61,880 bases of DNA from Butyrivibrio sp. (GCA_014799955.1 JAAVHB010000117.1:1-61880), one strand, 5' to 3'; positions 1 through 9,256 are shown, counted from the stretch's first letter. Numbers and translations: made by a program. The notes: generated from the sequence alone by a model not told the origin.

Positions 1-903
1 AAAAGACATAGATATATAGGTGTTTTGTTCGTGATTGCCGTATCTCTTTGTGTATCGGGATGCGCAATGAAAAAATCTTCTCCTGTTGAAGAAACCGAAT
101 CCGACTCACAGATTTATGATGGAAGCGATGAAATGCAGGGCATTGCGAAATATAAGAGCCTTATTGATAAATATGTAGGGGCAGCGGGAATGCCGTATAG
201 AGCATATGACGAGATATTAAAATGGGATGATAATCATGATACAATAGCCTGTATGTGTCCGGCAGAGGAATGGCTTGATTCTGAGGGAAAACTTAGCCCT
301 CCGTTTGACTGTGATGTTATTATTCAGGACGGTACCACTTCGTATGCGTATTTCTATATCCCTGATGAATTGGCAGTCAAGGCTTCAACCGATGAATTGG
401 TAGATATATGTTTGCGATATGCCTCCACATGTTCCTTATTCTCATTCAACGATATTGAATATGCAGGTTTTGAGTTTATGATGAAGCGCAGCAACGCATT
501 GGAAGAATCATTGAGAAGAGATGATTTTGCCGATATATATCTGGATAGATATATGACGTATGTGTCGGATTCTCATGCTGTTCCGAAATACTATGGGGAC
601 ACGAATAACAAATATTTTGCAATTGAGAAAAGAAATATGCTTGATTTTATAGGAGTTATTCTGGCTCAGCCGGAGTCATACGAGCAGCTTACAGAGGAAC
701 AGCGTGAGATGCTCGTAAAGGAAGAAATTAAAAGAGCACCGTATGAATCGTTCTTTTTTGCTTGTATTACCGGTGAATACTATATGTCGGATAAAATCGG
801 AGAATGCATATGGGGAAAGAATCCGTGGCTTGAAGTCATAAAAACGATGGATTTGACGGAAGACGAGCAGAAGATAATGGATAAATATTTCGGTGCTGAT
901 TAA
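1..903 (+). CDS. Putative lipoprotein, 5' end outside the window
   Basis: The reading frame is open from base 1, so the true start probably lies just upstream. The first visible residues are basic, followed by a hydrophobic stretch and a lipobox ending in VSGC at about bases 49-60, which is a type II signal peptide. The mature part (about 280 residues) is acidic and has no motif I recognise; it ends in a helical segment rich in Asp, Glu and Lys. It should be anchored to the outer face of the membrane. A TTG at 25 could serve as a start but would leave almost no basic region before the hydrophobic core, so I prefer an upstream start. Function unknown. Confidence 0.7.
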   Translation, partial: KRHRYIGVLFVIAVSLCVSGCAMKKSSPVEETESDSQIYDGSDEMQGIAKYKSLIDKYVGAAGMPYRAYDEILKWDDNHDTIACMCPAEEWLDSEGKLSPPFDCDVIIQDGTTSYAYFYIPDELAVKASTDELVDICLRYASTCSLFSFNDIEYAGFEFMMKRSNALEESLRRDDFADIYLDRYMTYVSDSHAVPKYYGDTNNKYFAIEKRNMLDFIGVILAQPESYEQLTEEQREMLVKEEIKRAPYESFFFACITGEYYMSDKIGECIWGKNPWLEVIKTMDLTEDEQKIMDKYFGAD

Positions 904-958
904 TATGAGTTACACATAATGCAGTCCGATATATGGTGATTATGCCGCTTTTAATAAA

Positions 959-1111
959 ATGAAAACGGAAGACATATTCTGCGTGCAGTATCGTTCAAAC
1001 AAAGGGACCATTCACAGCGGTATTCTTAATCATGCTAAAGCATATTCAATGCACAAATCAGCGCTCCAAAGGGTCCGGCTCACACCGGACCTTTTAACTA
1101 TTGCTGTGTAA
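959..1111 (+). other. Small doubtful ORF in the 904-1200 gap, possible gene remnant
   Basis: A 50-codon frame (ATG 959, TAA 1109-1111) has a protein-like composition, and the frame stays open for a few codons before the ATG. It has no ribosome binding site and contains a terminator hairpin, so it is more likely the decayed end of a gene than a working one. Nothing else is visible in the gap apart from the terminator and the promoter listed separately. Confidence 0.15.
1072..1095 (+). terminator. Rho-independent terminator
   Basis: Arms GGTCCGG (1072-1078) and CCGGACC (1085-1091) form a 7-bp stem with a 6-base loop, followed directly by TTTT. It would end transcription arriving from the lipoprotein gene and separate it from the regulator at 1201. 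Confidence 0.7.
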
Positions 1112-1131
1112 AAATTTGCTTTTTTCTACAT

Positions 1132-1159
1132 TTGTACTTTTTTTTTTCACAATTATGAT
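1132..1159 (+). promoter_or_regulatory. SigA-type promoter for the PucR-like regulator
   Basis: TTGTAC (1132-1137) and TATGAT (1154-1159) are separated by 16 bases. The sequence between is T-rich. A strong ribosome binding site (AAGGAGAGG) stands just before the ATG at 1201. Confidence 0.5.
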
Positions 1160-1200
1160 TTAGAATAGAATAAAAGCGGTTATAGACAAGGAGAGGGCAT

Positions 1201-2289
1201 ATGATTTCCAATCAGATACTTCAAAATACAATCGACGGATTGAAGGCTATTACAAGAATTGATTTGTGCATAGTCGATACGGACGGAAAGGTTCTGGCGA
1301 CGAGCTTTCCGGAGGCAGACGGCTATGAGGAGGCGGTTCTTTCCTTTGTTGTATCTCCCGCGGACAGTCAGGTTATTTCGGGCTGTCAGTTTTTCAAAGT
1401 GCTTGACGACGGACAGCTTGAGTATGTGCTTCTTGTGAAGGGGGGCAGCGAGGACGGCTATATGATAGGCAAAATCGCGGTTTTCCAGATACAGAATCTC
1501 CTGGTCGCGTACAAGGAGCGCTTTGACAAGGATAATTTTATAAAAAATCTCCTGCTTGACAATCTTTTGCTTGTTGACATATATAACCGCGCAAAGAAGC
1601 TTCATATAGATACCGAGGCAAAGCGGATTGTTTTTATAATAGAGACAAAGCATGAGAAGGACAGCAACGCGCTCGAAACGGTGAGGACGCTTTTTGCGAC
1701 GAGAACCAAGGACTTTATCACGGCGGTGGACGAGAAGAATATTATTATCGTCAGGGAGGTCAGACCCGGGGAAAATTACAAGGAGCTTGAACAGACCGCG
1801 TATGTTGTGCTGGACACTTTGAATACCGAGGCTATGAGCAAGGTTCATGTTTCCTACGGCACGATTGTTAATTCGCTCAAGGAGGTTTCGCGTTCTTATA
1901 AGGAAGCAAAAATGGCGCTTGACGTGGGCAGGATTTTTTACAGTGACAGAAATGTGGTTGCGTACAGCAATCTCGGTATCGGAAGACTTATTTACCAGCT
2001 TCCGATTCCGTTGTGCAAAATGTTTATTAAGGAAATTTTTGGAAATAAATCACCCGATGATTTTGATGAGGAAACCGTATCGACAATCAACAAATTTTTT
2101 GAGAACAGCCTGAATGTGTCGGAAACGGCAAGACAGCTCTTTATACACAGGAATACGCTTGTGTACAGGCTTGATAAGATTGAGAAAAGCACAGGTTTGG
2201 ATTTGAGGGTATTTGAAGATGCAATTACATTTAAAATCGCATTAATGGTTGTAAAATATATGAAATATATGGAAACAGTTGATTATTGA
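1201..2289 (+). CDS. PucR/CdaR-family helix-turn-helix regulator
   Basis: A 362-residue cytoplasmic regulator. The C-terminal 60 residues form the HTH_30 DNA-binding domain of the PucR / sugar-diacid-regulator family, recognisable from NVSETARQLFIHRNTL followed by the YRLDKIE segment. The N-terminal part looks like a small sensor domain and the middle like the GGDEF-related linker usual in this family. The ATG at 1201 follows AAGGAGAGG by five bases. It stands directly upstream of ftsE with its own promoter, an arrangement I associate with Lachnospiraceae. Its target and ligand cannot be told from sequence; control of the following FtsEX operon is a reasonable inference. It is unrelated to the YbbR-type CdaR at 11600. 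Confidence 0.85.
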   Translation: MISNQILQNTIDGLKAITRIDLCIVDTDGKVLATSFPEADGYEEAVLSFVVSPADSQVISGCQFFKVLDDGQLEYVLLVKGGSEDGYMIGKIAVFQIQNLLVAYKERFDKDNFIKNLLLDNLLLVDIYNRAKKLHIDTEAKRIVFIIETKHEKDSNALETVRTLFATRTKDFITAVDEKNIIIVREVRPGENYKELEQTAYVVLDTLNTEAMSKVHVSYGTIVNSLKEVSRSYKEAKMALDVGRIFYSDRNVVAYSNLGIGRLIYQLPIPLCKMFIKEIFGNKSPDDFDEETVSTINKFFENSLNVSETARQLFIHRNTLVYRLDKIEKSTGLDLRVFEDAITFKIALMVVKYMKYMETVDY

Positions 2290-2308
2290 ATTACACCTTG
2301 TATATAAT
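2279..2308 (+). promoter_or_regulatory. Promoter for the ftsEX operon
   Basis: TTGATT (2279-2284) and TATAAT (2303-2308) with an 18-base spacer. The -35 lies in the last codons of the upstream regulator. The leader carries a short hairpin, CCGGC (2331-2335) with GCCGG (2341-2345), before the ftsE ribosome binding site AAAGGAAA. Confidence 0.5.
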
Positions 2309-2367
2309 GTTCCTGTAACAAGATAAATTTCCGGCGGATTGCCGGGGACAGACAAAGGAAAATATAT

Positions 2368-3054
2368 ATGATTTATTTAGAGAACGTATGTAAGACGTAT
2401 TCAAGCGGAGTGCCCGCGCTTAACGACGTGAGCCTGCATATAGAACGCGGCGAGTTTGTTTTTATCGTGGGTGAGAGCGGTTCGGGCAAGTCCACTCTGA
2501 TAAAGCTCTTGCTGAAGGAGCTTAATCCGACCTCAGGTAAAATTACAATTAACGGCAAGAATCTTGCCAGGATAAGAAAGTCGAAGCTGCCATATCTTAG
2601 GAGGGATATAGGGGTTGTTTTTCAGGACTTCAGACTTTTTGACGACAGGAATGTATATGAAAATATTGCCTTTGCCCAGAAAGCAATAGAGGCCCCCAAC
2701 AAAAGAATACGCGCTAAGGTGTTAGCTATGCTCTCAATGGTAGGGTTGCTTGACAAGTACAAAACCAATCCCAAGCAGCTTTCCGGAGGGGAGCAGCAGA
2801 GAGTCGCCATTGCGAGGGCTTTGATTAACAAGCCGGAAATTCTGCTTGCCGACGAGCCCACAGGAAATCTCGACGAGAATAATTCGTGGGAGATTATGAA
2901 GCTCCTTGAAAACGCCAACGAGCAGGGAACGACGGTTGTTGTGGTTACGCACAATCTGGATATTGTCCGCGCGATGCGAAAGAGAACAATCGCTATTTCG
3001 GATGGTTCGATTTTATACGACGTTGAGGAAGGCGGTAATATACATGAAATTTAA
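2368..3054 (+). CDS. ftsE: Cell division ATP-binding protein FtsE
   Basis: A 228-residue ABC ATPase of normal FtsE length. Walker A is GESGSGKST (residues 35-43), the signature is [15 protein letters not shown], Walker B is ILLADEP and the H-loop is in VVTHN. FtsE pairs with FtsX, encoded next with an 11-base overlap, to form a membrane complex that activates cell-wall hydrolases rather than moving a substrate. The peptidase two genes downstream has the coiled-coil plus LytM form expected of an FtsX partner. Confidence 0.95.
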   Translation: MIYLENVCKTYSSGVPALNDVSLHIERGEFVFIVGESGSGKSTLIKLLLKELNPTSGKITINGKNLARIRKSKLPYLRRDIGVVFQDFRLFDDRNVYENIAFAQKAIEAPNKRIRAKVLAMLSMVGLLDKYKTNPKQLSGGEQQRVAIARALINKPEILLADEPTGNLDENNSWEIMKLLENANEQGTTVVVVTHNLDIVRAMRKRTIAISDGSILYDVEEGGNIHEI

Positions 3055-3955
3055 ATCATTGGGCTACTGTATTTCACAGGGCTTTAAAAATATTGCGCGC
3101 AACCGGGTTTTCTCGCTTGCGTCGGTTGCGACGATGTCGCTCTGCATTTTTTTGCTGGGATTGTTTTATTCGGTGACATCGAATGTGTCGTATATGGTTG
3201 ATCAGATGTCGAATACCCTGTGCGTTAAGGTTTTTTTCGACGCAGGAATATCAGACGCAAGAATTCAGTCAATCGGCAATTCCATAAAGGAATACAACGG
3301 CGTTACCGTAGTGCATTTCACGTCGGCCGAGGAGGCGTGGGCAGAATATAAGCTGGACTATTTCGGCGAGGATTATCTTGATCTGGCGGAGGGCTTTGAA
3401 AAGGATAATCCCTTGGCTAACTCGGCTTCGTACGAGGTGTATTTCAAAGAAGCCGATATGCAGGCTAATCTGGTCAAATATATAGAGTCGATACAGGGAG
3501 TCCGCAGCGTCAACAGCTCGCAGATTACCGCTGACAGCCTTATGGAGATAAGCAGCCTTATCGGCGTTGTGTCCGCGGTGATACTCGGAATACTCATCGC
3601 GGTGGCTCTTTTCCTTATAAATAATACAATTTCCATAGGAATTACGGTACGCGATGAGGAGATAAATATTATGAAGCTCCTCGGCGCGAGAAACGCGTTT
3701 GTGCGCGCGCCCTTTGTTGTGGAGGGTATTTCAATCGGAATTATCGGAGCGGCGTTGCCTCTTCTGCTGGTATATGTGCTTTATGACAGCGCTGTAGAAT
3801 ACATTTTGAATAAATTTTCTTTTATATCAACCGTGCTGACGTTTCAGCCTATCGGAGAGGTGTTCAGAAGTTTTGTGCCCATTGCGCTCGCACTCGGAAT
3901 CGGGCTGGGACTTTTGGGCAGTATAATTTCGCTCAGCAGGCATCTTAAAGTATAG
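3044..3955 (+). CDS. ftsX: Cell division protein FtsX (permease-like)
   Basis: The start chosen is ATG 3044, inside the end of ftsE, because it gives the usual FtsX N-terminus (short basic segment, then the first membrane helix) and a 303-residue product. Four membrane segments are visible: one near residues 22-45 and three between about 170 and 300. A large extracytoplasmic loop of about 120 residues lies between the first and second. This topology is diagnostic of FtsX. Longer in-frame starts at 2906 would run through ftsE and are not credible. Confidence 0.95.
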   Translation: MKFKSLGYCISQGFKNIARNRVFSLASVATMSLCIFLLGLFYSVTSNVSYMVDQMSNTLCVKVFFDAGISDARIQSIGNSIKEYNGVTVVHFTSAEEAWAEYKLDYFGEDYLDLAEGFEKDNPLANSASYEVYFKEADMQANLVKYIESIQGVRSVNSSQITADSLMEISSLIGVVSAVILGILIAVALFLINNTISIGITVRDEEINIMKLLGARNAFVRAPFVVEGISIGIIGAALPLLLVYVLYDSAVEYILNKFSFISTVLTFQPIGEVFRSFVPIALALGIGLGLLGSIISLSRHLKV

Positions 3956-3973
3956 AAGGGAAAGGGGAATTTT

Positions 3974-5326
3974 ATGAAAAAGAAATTTAAAACAGCCGTT
4001 GCCGTTGCCGCTATTGTTTTTATATCCGCGGCGGGTTCGGGTGCGCCGGATAACATTCTGGCTACCGACCAGAGCGACATTAATAAGGCGGAAAACGAAA
4101 TTGAGGATGCAAAGCACAGGATAGAGGAGCTTAACAATCAAAGGGACCAGTTAAAGGGGGATATACAGTCCGTTCAGGCTTATGTGAATGAGCTTGACGC
4201 AGCGCTTGTGTCAATAACGGGCAGCCTTATAGATTATCAGAATAAAATATCGGAAAAACAGACGGAGATAGACAACAAAATTATCGAGATTGCAGACAAG
4301 GAAACGGAGATTGCCAATGCGGAGACGGATCTGGCAAACGCTCAGAAGACCGAACGCGAGCAGTATGAAGCGATGAAGCTTCGCATACAATATATGTATG
4401 AATGCGGAGAAAGCTCGTTTCTTGACACGATTTTTTCGGCATCGGATTTGTCGGATTTGCTCGGCAAGACAGAATATGTGACAAGCATAATGGAGTATGA
4501 CCGCAACAAGCTTAATGAGCTTGCCGACATAAGGGCTGGCATTTCCGATATGATTGTTAAGCTTAATGACGATAAGGCCGGACTTGAGGCGGAAAAAAAG
4601 CAGCTTGAACAGGAAAAGGCGGATTTGCTTGTGCTTCAGAACGATTTGCAGATTCAGCAGAACCTTGTAAATCAGGCGATTGATTCAAAGCAGGCGGCGA
4701 TTGCCCAGCTTGAGAGCGATCAGGCGTATGCGGAGCAGAGGATAAAAGAGGAACAGGCGAAGCTTAAGGCAGCCGAGGAGGAAGCTGCAAGGCTTAAGGC
4801 GCTTTGGGAGGAAGAACAAAGAAAGCTTGCTGCAGCGGGAAGCAACGCGGACGAAGCCAACAGGAAAAAGCTTGAGGAAATTGGACTTGCCGGAGGCTTT
4901 ACATGGCCGCTTCCCGGATATAATACAATAACCTCGAATTTCGGACCGAGACCGTCGCCTATTCCGGGCATGAATCTGACAAGCCACAGCGGGACGGATA
5001 TTTCCGGAGCCGGAGTTTACGGAAAACCGATAGTGGCGGCATACGACGGAGTTGTTACGGTTGTTGATGTTTACACCTCGTCGGATACGAGATATACAAA
5101 GCCTTACGGAAACAGAATACAGATTGACCACGGAGCCGGGGTCGTTACGCTGTACGCGCATCTTTCCTCGATGGCGGTAAGTGTGGGACAGCAGGTTAAG
5201 GCGGGAGACGTTATAGGATATGTGGGAAGCACCGGAGCATCCTCGGGAGCGCATCTTCACCTCACGCTTTATCTTAAGGGCATTTTGGTAAACCCGTTGG
5301 ATTATTTTACGATTCCTACATATTAA
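3974..5326 (+). CDS. EnvC-like murein hydrolase (activator) with LytM/M23 domain
   Basis: A 450-residue secreted protein. A signal peptide covers about residues 1-28, a long coiled coil rich in Glu, Lys and Gln runs from about 35 to 290, and a LytM (peptidase M23) domain from about 310 to 445. All visible zinc ligands are present: His338 and Asp342 in HSGTD, and the HxH pair His427/His429 in GAHLHLT. It is therefore probably an active D,L-endopeptidase, unlike E. coli EnvC, whose LytM domain is degenerate. Encoded 18 bases after ftsX, it is the likely hydrolase controlled by FtsEX. Ribosome binding site GAAGGGAAAGGGG. Confidence 0.9.
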   Translation: MKKKFKTAVAVAAIVFISAAGSGAPDNILATDQSDINKAENEIEDAKHRIEELNNQRDQLKGDIQSVQAYVNELDAALVSITGSLIDYQNKISEKQTEIDNKIIEIADKETEIANAETDLANAQKTEREQYEAMKLRIQYMYECGESSFLDTIFSASDLSDLLGKTEYVTSIMEYDRNKLNELADIRAGISDMIVKLNDDKAGLEAEKKQLEQEKADLLVLQNDLQIQQNLVNQAIDSKQAAIAQLESDQAYAEQRIKEEQAKLKAAEEEAARLKALWEEEQRKLAAAGSNADEANRKKLEEIGLAGGFTWPLPGYNTITSNFGPRPSPIPGMNLTSHSGTDISGAGVYGKPIVAAYDGVVTVVDVYTSSDTRYTKPYGNRIQIDHGAGVVTLYAHLSSMAVSVGQQVKAGDVIGYVGSTGASSGAHLHLTLYLKGILVNPLDYFTIPTY

Positions 5327-5338
5327 AAGGAGATTTAA

Positions 5339-6598
5339 ATGGATTCAGAGCAGCAGAAAGAAACATATAATAAGGGAGTAAAGATTGGTATAGCGATAGG
5401 AGGCTTGTCGGTTCTTTTGGTGTGCATGATTGCCGCCGGAATAGTTGTCAGCCTTTGGTTTCAGAAAAAGGTAGTGACAGAGCGGCAGAACCCCACGCTC
5501 AAGCTTGACAGCGAAGTGACCGACAAGATGAATATGCTTCTGGACTATATGAACGGAACCTTCCTTTACGATTACGACGAGGATGCTCTGAGCGAAAAGA
5601 TATATGCCGCTATGATGGATTCGCTTAACGACCCGTACAGCTGTTATTATACGGCTGAGGAATACCGTCAGATGATGGAATCCACGAACGGAACATTTTA
5701 CGGAATGGGAGCGGTTGTTACCACGAATCCCGAAACCGGCGATATATATATTGTTGAGCCGTATGAGGGCTCTCCCGCCGAAGAAGCAGGAGTTTTACCC
5801 GGCGATATAATCCGTGCCGTGGACGGAACGGATATTGCAGGGATGAACAGCGACGAGGTTGTCAATCTGATACACGGCGAGGAGGGAACTACCGTAGTTG
5901 TGACTTTCCAGAGAGGCGACGAACGCTATGACGCGACAATGGTGCGGCGTGCCGTGGATGTGAAAACGGTAGATTCCTTCATGCTTGATGACAGTATAGG
6001 TTATATCATGATTTCACATTTTAGCGCAGTGACCTACAAGCAGTTTACCGAAGCTTATGAGAAGCTCGAAGAGGAAGGAATGAAAGCGGTTATCTTTGAT
6101 GTCAGGGCAAATCCGGGCGGAAGGCTGGACACGGTGAACGATATGCTGGATTATCTTCTGCCGGAAGGCTTGCTGGTATATACGGTTGACAAAAAGGGCG
6201 GACGCGACGAGTTTAATTCCGATGCGGCCTCAAAGCTTGACATTCCTTGCGCGGTTATTGCCAACGGCGACAGCGCCAGCGCGTCGGAGGTATTCTGCGG
6301 GGCGCTTCAGGATTATGACGCGGCTGAAATAGTGGGAACGCAGACCTTCGGAAAGGGAATTGTGCAGTCTATAATTTCGCTCTATGACGGTTCGGCAATC
6401 AAGATTACAGTCGAGGATTATTACACTCCGAACGGTAATAATATCCACGGCATAGGAATCACTCCCGACATCAAGGCGGAGCTTGACGAGGATGCCGCAC
6501 TGTATGCCAGAATTCACGGATTTGCGGAGCTTGTAATGGAGGGCGGCGACGCGCAGCTTGATGCGGCGGCGGAATACCTTAAATCCAAACTTAACTAA
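5339..6598 (+). CDS. C-terminal processing peptidase, S41 family (CtpA/CtpB-like)
   Basis: A 419-residue membrane-anchored protease. One membrane helix lies at about residues 15-40, then a helical domain, a PDZ domain (about 115-195) and the S41 catalytic domain. Catalytic Ser314 is in GDSASASE, Lys339 in TFGKG, with Gln343 four residues on, matching the Ser-Lys-Gln arrangement of CtpB and Prc. It acts outside the membrane and typically trims C-termini of envelope proteins. It follows the LytM gene by 12 bases behind an AAAAGGAG ribosome binding site, so it belongs to the same operon and may process that hydrolase or another envelope target. Confidence 0.95.
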   Translation: MDSEQQKETYNKGVKIGIAIGGLSVLLVCMIAAGIVVSLWFQKKVVTERQNPTLKLDSEVTDKMNMLLDYMNGTFLYDYDEDALSEKIYAAMMDSLNDPYSCYYTAEEYRQMMESTNGTFYGMGAVVTTNPETGDIYIVEPYEGSPAEEAGVLPGDIIRAVDGTDIAGMNSDEVVNLIHGEEGTTVVVTFQRGDERYDATMVRRAVDVKTVDSFMLDDSIGYIMISHFSAVTYKQFTEAYEKLEEEGMKAVIFDVRANPGGRLDTVNDMLDYLLPEGLLVYTVDKKGGRDEFNSDAASKLDIPCAVIANGDSASASEVFCGALQDYDAAEIVGTQTFGKGIVQSIISLYDGSAIKITVEDYYTPNGNNIHGIGITPDIKAELDEDAALYARIHGFAELVMEGGDAQLDAAAEYLKSKLN

Positions 6599-6633
6599 AT
6601 GTCGCACTGACGGTGCGGGCATGAATATATAAT

Positions 6634-6676
6634 TTCCCTTGTTTATGACCTTGCGGACATATTACAAGGGAATTTT
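6634..6676 (+). terminator. Terminator after the S41 peptidase gene
   Basis: Arms TTCCCTTGT (6634-6642) and ACAAGGGAA (6664-6672) form a 9-bp stem with a 21-base loop, followed by TTTTATTA. It closes the ftsEX operon. A second small hairpin (CGCAC 6603-6607 with GTGCG 6613-6617) lies upstream without a T-run. Confidence 0.65.
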
Positions 6677-6725
6677 ATTAGGCTTTATTTTTGCCGGTAA
6701 ATAAATTTTTAAGGGGAATAAAGAG

Positions 6726-7502
6726 ATGAAAGACTGCAGACTGCTTTTATTTGATTTGGACGGAACGCTTCTCAGAAGCGATAAAACGATTTCTCAAAAT
6801 ACGCTTAATATTTTGCAAAAATGCAGGGAAAGAGGAATATTAATCGGTGTTTCGACTTCCAGAAGCGAGTTGAATGCCGGTCTTTTTATAAAGGAGTTAC
6901 AGCCCGAGGTGTTGATTGCAAGCGGCGGGGCGTTAGTGAAATGCAATAACGGATACATATACAAGGCGGAGTTTTCAAATGACGAAACAAGGAACGTTAT
7001 CGCGTTGGCGAGGGAGGTATGCGGAGCCGATTGCGAAATAACGGTTGACACCGTTGAAGCCCACTACTGGAATTATAAAATTGACCCCAAAAAGCAGGAC
7101 AAGAGCTGGGGAGACAGTATTTATACGGATTTCACAGATTTTAATGAGAGCGCCCTTAAAATATGTGCGGAAATATTTGAGGACAGTCAGGCAGAAAGAC
7201 TGCGCGGATTGCTGAATGACTGTGACTGCGTGCGTTTTTCGGACGGATACTGGTATAAATTCAGCAAAAAGACGGCAACAAAAGAAAACGCGATTACGGA
7301 AGTATGCGCCGCGTACGGGTTCGCTGCCGAGGAAATCACGGCGTTCGGGGACGATTATGCGGATATTGGAATGCTGGAGCTGTGCGGAAGAGGAATCGCT
7401 ATGGGGAACGCGATAGATAAAGTAAAGGAAAAGGCGGATTTGGTAATCGGCGGAAACGACGACGAGGGTATTGCGAAATACCTGGAGACATATTTATTAT
7501 AA
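6726..7502 (+). CDS. Cof-type HAD-IIB family phosphatase
   Basis: A 258-residue cytoplasmic hydrolase. Motif I is FDLDGTLLRSD near the N-terminus, with the nucleophile Asp and the acid/base Asp two residues later. Motif IV is GDDYADIGML followed by GIAMGNA, typical of the Cof/YkrA group. The fold uses a C2 cap between them. Substrates of this group are small phosphorylated sugars or cofactor intermediates; which one cannot be told here. Ribosome binding site AAGGGGAAT before ATG 6726. Confidence 0.9.
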   Translation: MKDCRLLLFDLDGTLLRSDKTISQNTLNILQKCRERGILIGVSTSRSELNAGLFIKELQPEVLIASGGALVKCNNGYIYKAEFSNDETRNVIALAREVCGADCEITVDTVEAHYWNYKIDPKKQDKSWGDSIYTDFTDFNESALKICAEIFEDSQAERLRGLLNDCDCVRFSDGYWYKFSKKTATKENAITEVCAAYGFAAEEITAFGDDYADIGMLELCGRGIAMGNAIDKVKEKADLVIGGNDDEGIAKYLETYLL

Positions 7503-7522
7503 CGGCGCAAAGAAACGGATTT

Positions 7523-7565
7523 CACGAAAATTCGTGTGGCATATTATTGCGATATGTGTTATACT
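7523..7565 (+). promoter_or_regulatory. Extended -10 promoter with an upstream palindrome
   Basis: TGTTATACT (7557-7565) is an extended -10 element. Upstream lies the inverted repeat CACGAA-AA-TTCGTG (7523-7536), which covers the place where a -35 box or operator would sit. No good -35 is present, in keeping with an extended -10 promoter. An operator role for the palindrome is only a guess. Confidence 0.4.
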
Positions 7566-7614
7566 AAGTAATAATTATGGTTATATGCAGCACATTAAGA
7601 AAGGCGGCGGTACT

Positions 7615-8118
7615 ATGACAATAGGCGGATTGGGCGCTTACAGTCCGTATCAGTACTCACAGATTGGATTTTTTGAAGGAAGTAAGGCGGCGGACGGCGC
7701 AGAAAAGGCAGGTAAAATAATTGATGACGACTCCGTAAAAAAAGCGGGGCGAAAATCCTCGCCCGAGGAGTGCCAGACCTGCAAGGAACGCAAATATCAG
7801 GACGGTTCTGACGAAAACGTATCGTTTAAATCGGCGGCTCATATTTCACCGGAAGCGGCGGGAGCCAGAGTGCGCGCTCATGAGCAGGAGCATGTCAGCA
7901 ACGCATATTCCGAGGCTGCCGAGAACGACGGCAAGGTGGTAAGAGCCAGCGTTTCCATTCACACGGCGGTATGTCCCGAATGCGGGCGCACCTATGTGTC
8001 GGGAGGAACGACCAATACAATGATAAAGTATCCCAATGAGGAAAATCCGTACCAGAAGAACAGAAAGCTTCAGGATTCAATCGGACTTAAGGGACGTAAT
8101 ATTGATTATGTCGCGTGA
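7615..8118 (+). CDS. SprA-related putative metalloprotease
   Basis: A 167-residue protein with no signal peptide. It holds a zinc-protease-like HEQEH motif at residues 89-93, inside VRAHEQEHVSNA, the hallmark of the SprA-related / CJM1_0395 family. Two CxxC pairs (Cys53/Cys56 and Cys120/Cys123) could bind another metal or form a redox site. The start at 7615 follows AAAGGCGGCGG; the frame is open upstream to 7471, but that would overlap the HAD gene and cross the promoter. No substrate is known to me for this family. It is followed 40 bases later by the BIG2 protein gene. Confidence 0.75.
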   Translation: MTIGGLGAYSPYQYSQIGFFEGSKAADGAEKAGKIIDDDSVKKAGRKSSPEECQTCKERKYQDGSDENVSFKSAAHISPEAAGARVRAHEQEHVSNAYSEAAENDGKVVRASVSIHTAVCPECGRTYVSGGTTNTMIKYPNEENPYQKNRKLQDSIGLKGRNIDYVA

Positions 8119-8158
8119 CCGCAAAATGACGGCGCGGGCATATGCGAGGCGGAGTTAA

Positions 8159-9229
8159 ATGGCATCAGACAGTAAGCATAAGAAAAAATACCGTGTACGC
8201 AAGGGACGTGTCGCGGCGGCTGCCGGAATACTGGCGGCTGCGGTTGCGGGGATTGTGACCTTGTGCGTATTTTTCGGAAATAAAGGCAATAATGATAAAA
8301 AGGACAACCCCGTTGCCGAAAACACTGTAAATCCGGATGACATATCCAGAAGCGGGGAATATATCAGGATAGACTTGGAGGACTGCAATCTCTATGTCGG
8401 CAATATTCTCAGGCTCAGGTGCGTATCACAGCCGGAGGAATACGCGGGAAGCGTAATCTGGAGCAGCTCCGATGAAAATATTGTCTCCGTAAACGGAAAG
8501 GGCGATATCATAGTCAAAGCGGAGGGCGCCGCGGCAATTACCGCAACCTGCGGGCTTTTGTCGGATTCGGTTATAATAAAAGCCGTGAGCAGGGAGTCGC
8601 AGAATTACGATAATGAACTTCCCGTATATGACGTGAATCCGGGCGGTGAAATAGTAGTGGTGCAAACCGCCGCGTCCGGAAATAATAACGGGCAGGAGCA
8701 TAATACACAGCATGGCAATGTCCCCGGACCGGAGCCCGTGACCGTACCGCAGGGAGGCAGTCCGGAAACGTCGGGCGGTCAGGTACAGCCCCCTCCCGCA
8801 ACGACTGAGGCGCAGGGCTCCGTTACGCCGTCAGTGCCGGATAACCAGGGCGGAAACGGTGATCCCGCTGTGAAGCCGACTGAGGCGGCAACGGAAGCCG
8901 GGCTGACAGACAGGATTGTCGCGGATATAACGGACGCAGGTTTTTCGCGGTATCTTGAGGATACATATATTTATACTGAGAACGGGTATTATCTCGGGGA
9001 GATAATAGTGGACGACTCCTTAGTGCATATATATGTTATGACAAGAACAACCGCGTTTGACACTGCTCTGAAAAGAGTGATAATGTCGATTTTGCCAACG
9101 GAGTATGAAAATGTTTTTGCGCAGCTTATAAGCGCCGAGAAGGACAGAACCTTCAGCGCTGACGGCTACAGGGTAAGAATCGTTGCTCCGACCGGAGGTG
9201 GGCATGCCCAGCTTATAATATATTACTGA
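8159..9229 (+). CDS. Membrane-anchored BIG2-domain protein
   Basis: A 356-residue protein with a basic N-terminus, one membrane helix (about residues 20-42), a bacterial Ig-like (BIG2) domain at about 60-140 recognised from VIWSSSDENIVSV and the EGAAAITATC strand, then a linker rich in Pro, Thr, Gly and Gln (about 165-245), and a C-terminal globular domain of about 105 residues that I do not recognise. It should be displayed outside the membrane with the terminal domain held off the surface by the linker. Function unknown. Confidence 0.75.
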   Translation: MASDSKHKKKYRVRKGRVAAAAGILAAAVAGIVTLCVFFGNKGNNDKKDNPVAENTVNPDDISRSGEYIRIDLEDCNLYVGNILRLRCVSQPEEYAGSVIWSSSDENIVSVNGKGDIIVKAEGAAAITATCGLLSDSVIIKAVSRESQNYDNELPVYDVNPGGEIVVVQTAASGNNNGQEHNTQHGNVPGPEPVTVPQGGSPETSGGQVQPPPATTEAQGSVTPSVPDNQGGNGDPAVKPTEAATEAGLTDRIVADITDAGFSRYLEDTYIYTENGYYLGEIIVDDSLVHIYVMTRTTAFDTALKRVIMSILPTEYENVFAQLISAEKDRTFSADGYRVRIVAPTGGGHAQLIIYY

Positions 9230-9256
9230 TGTTTACGGCTGTTTTTGGAGGCAGGC

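Noticed and set aside
6599-6725. Riboswitch between the S41 peptidase and HAD genes
   Set aside because: The structure present is a plain terminator with a T-run; no additional conserved-looking aptamer.
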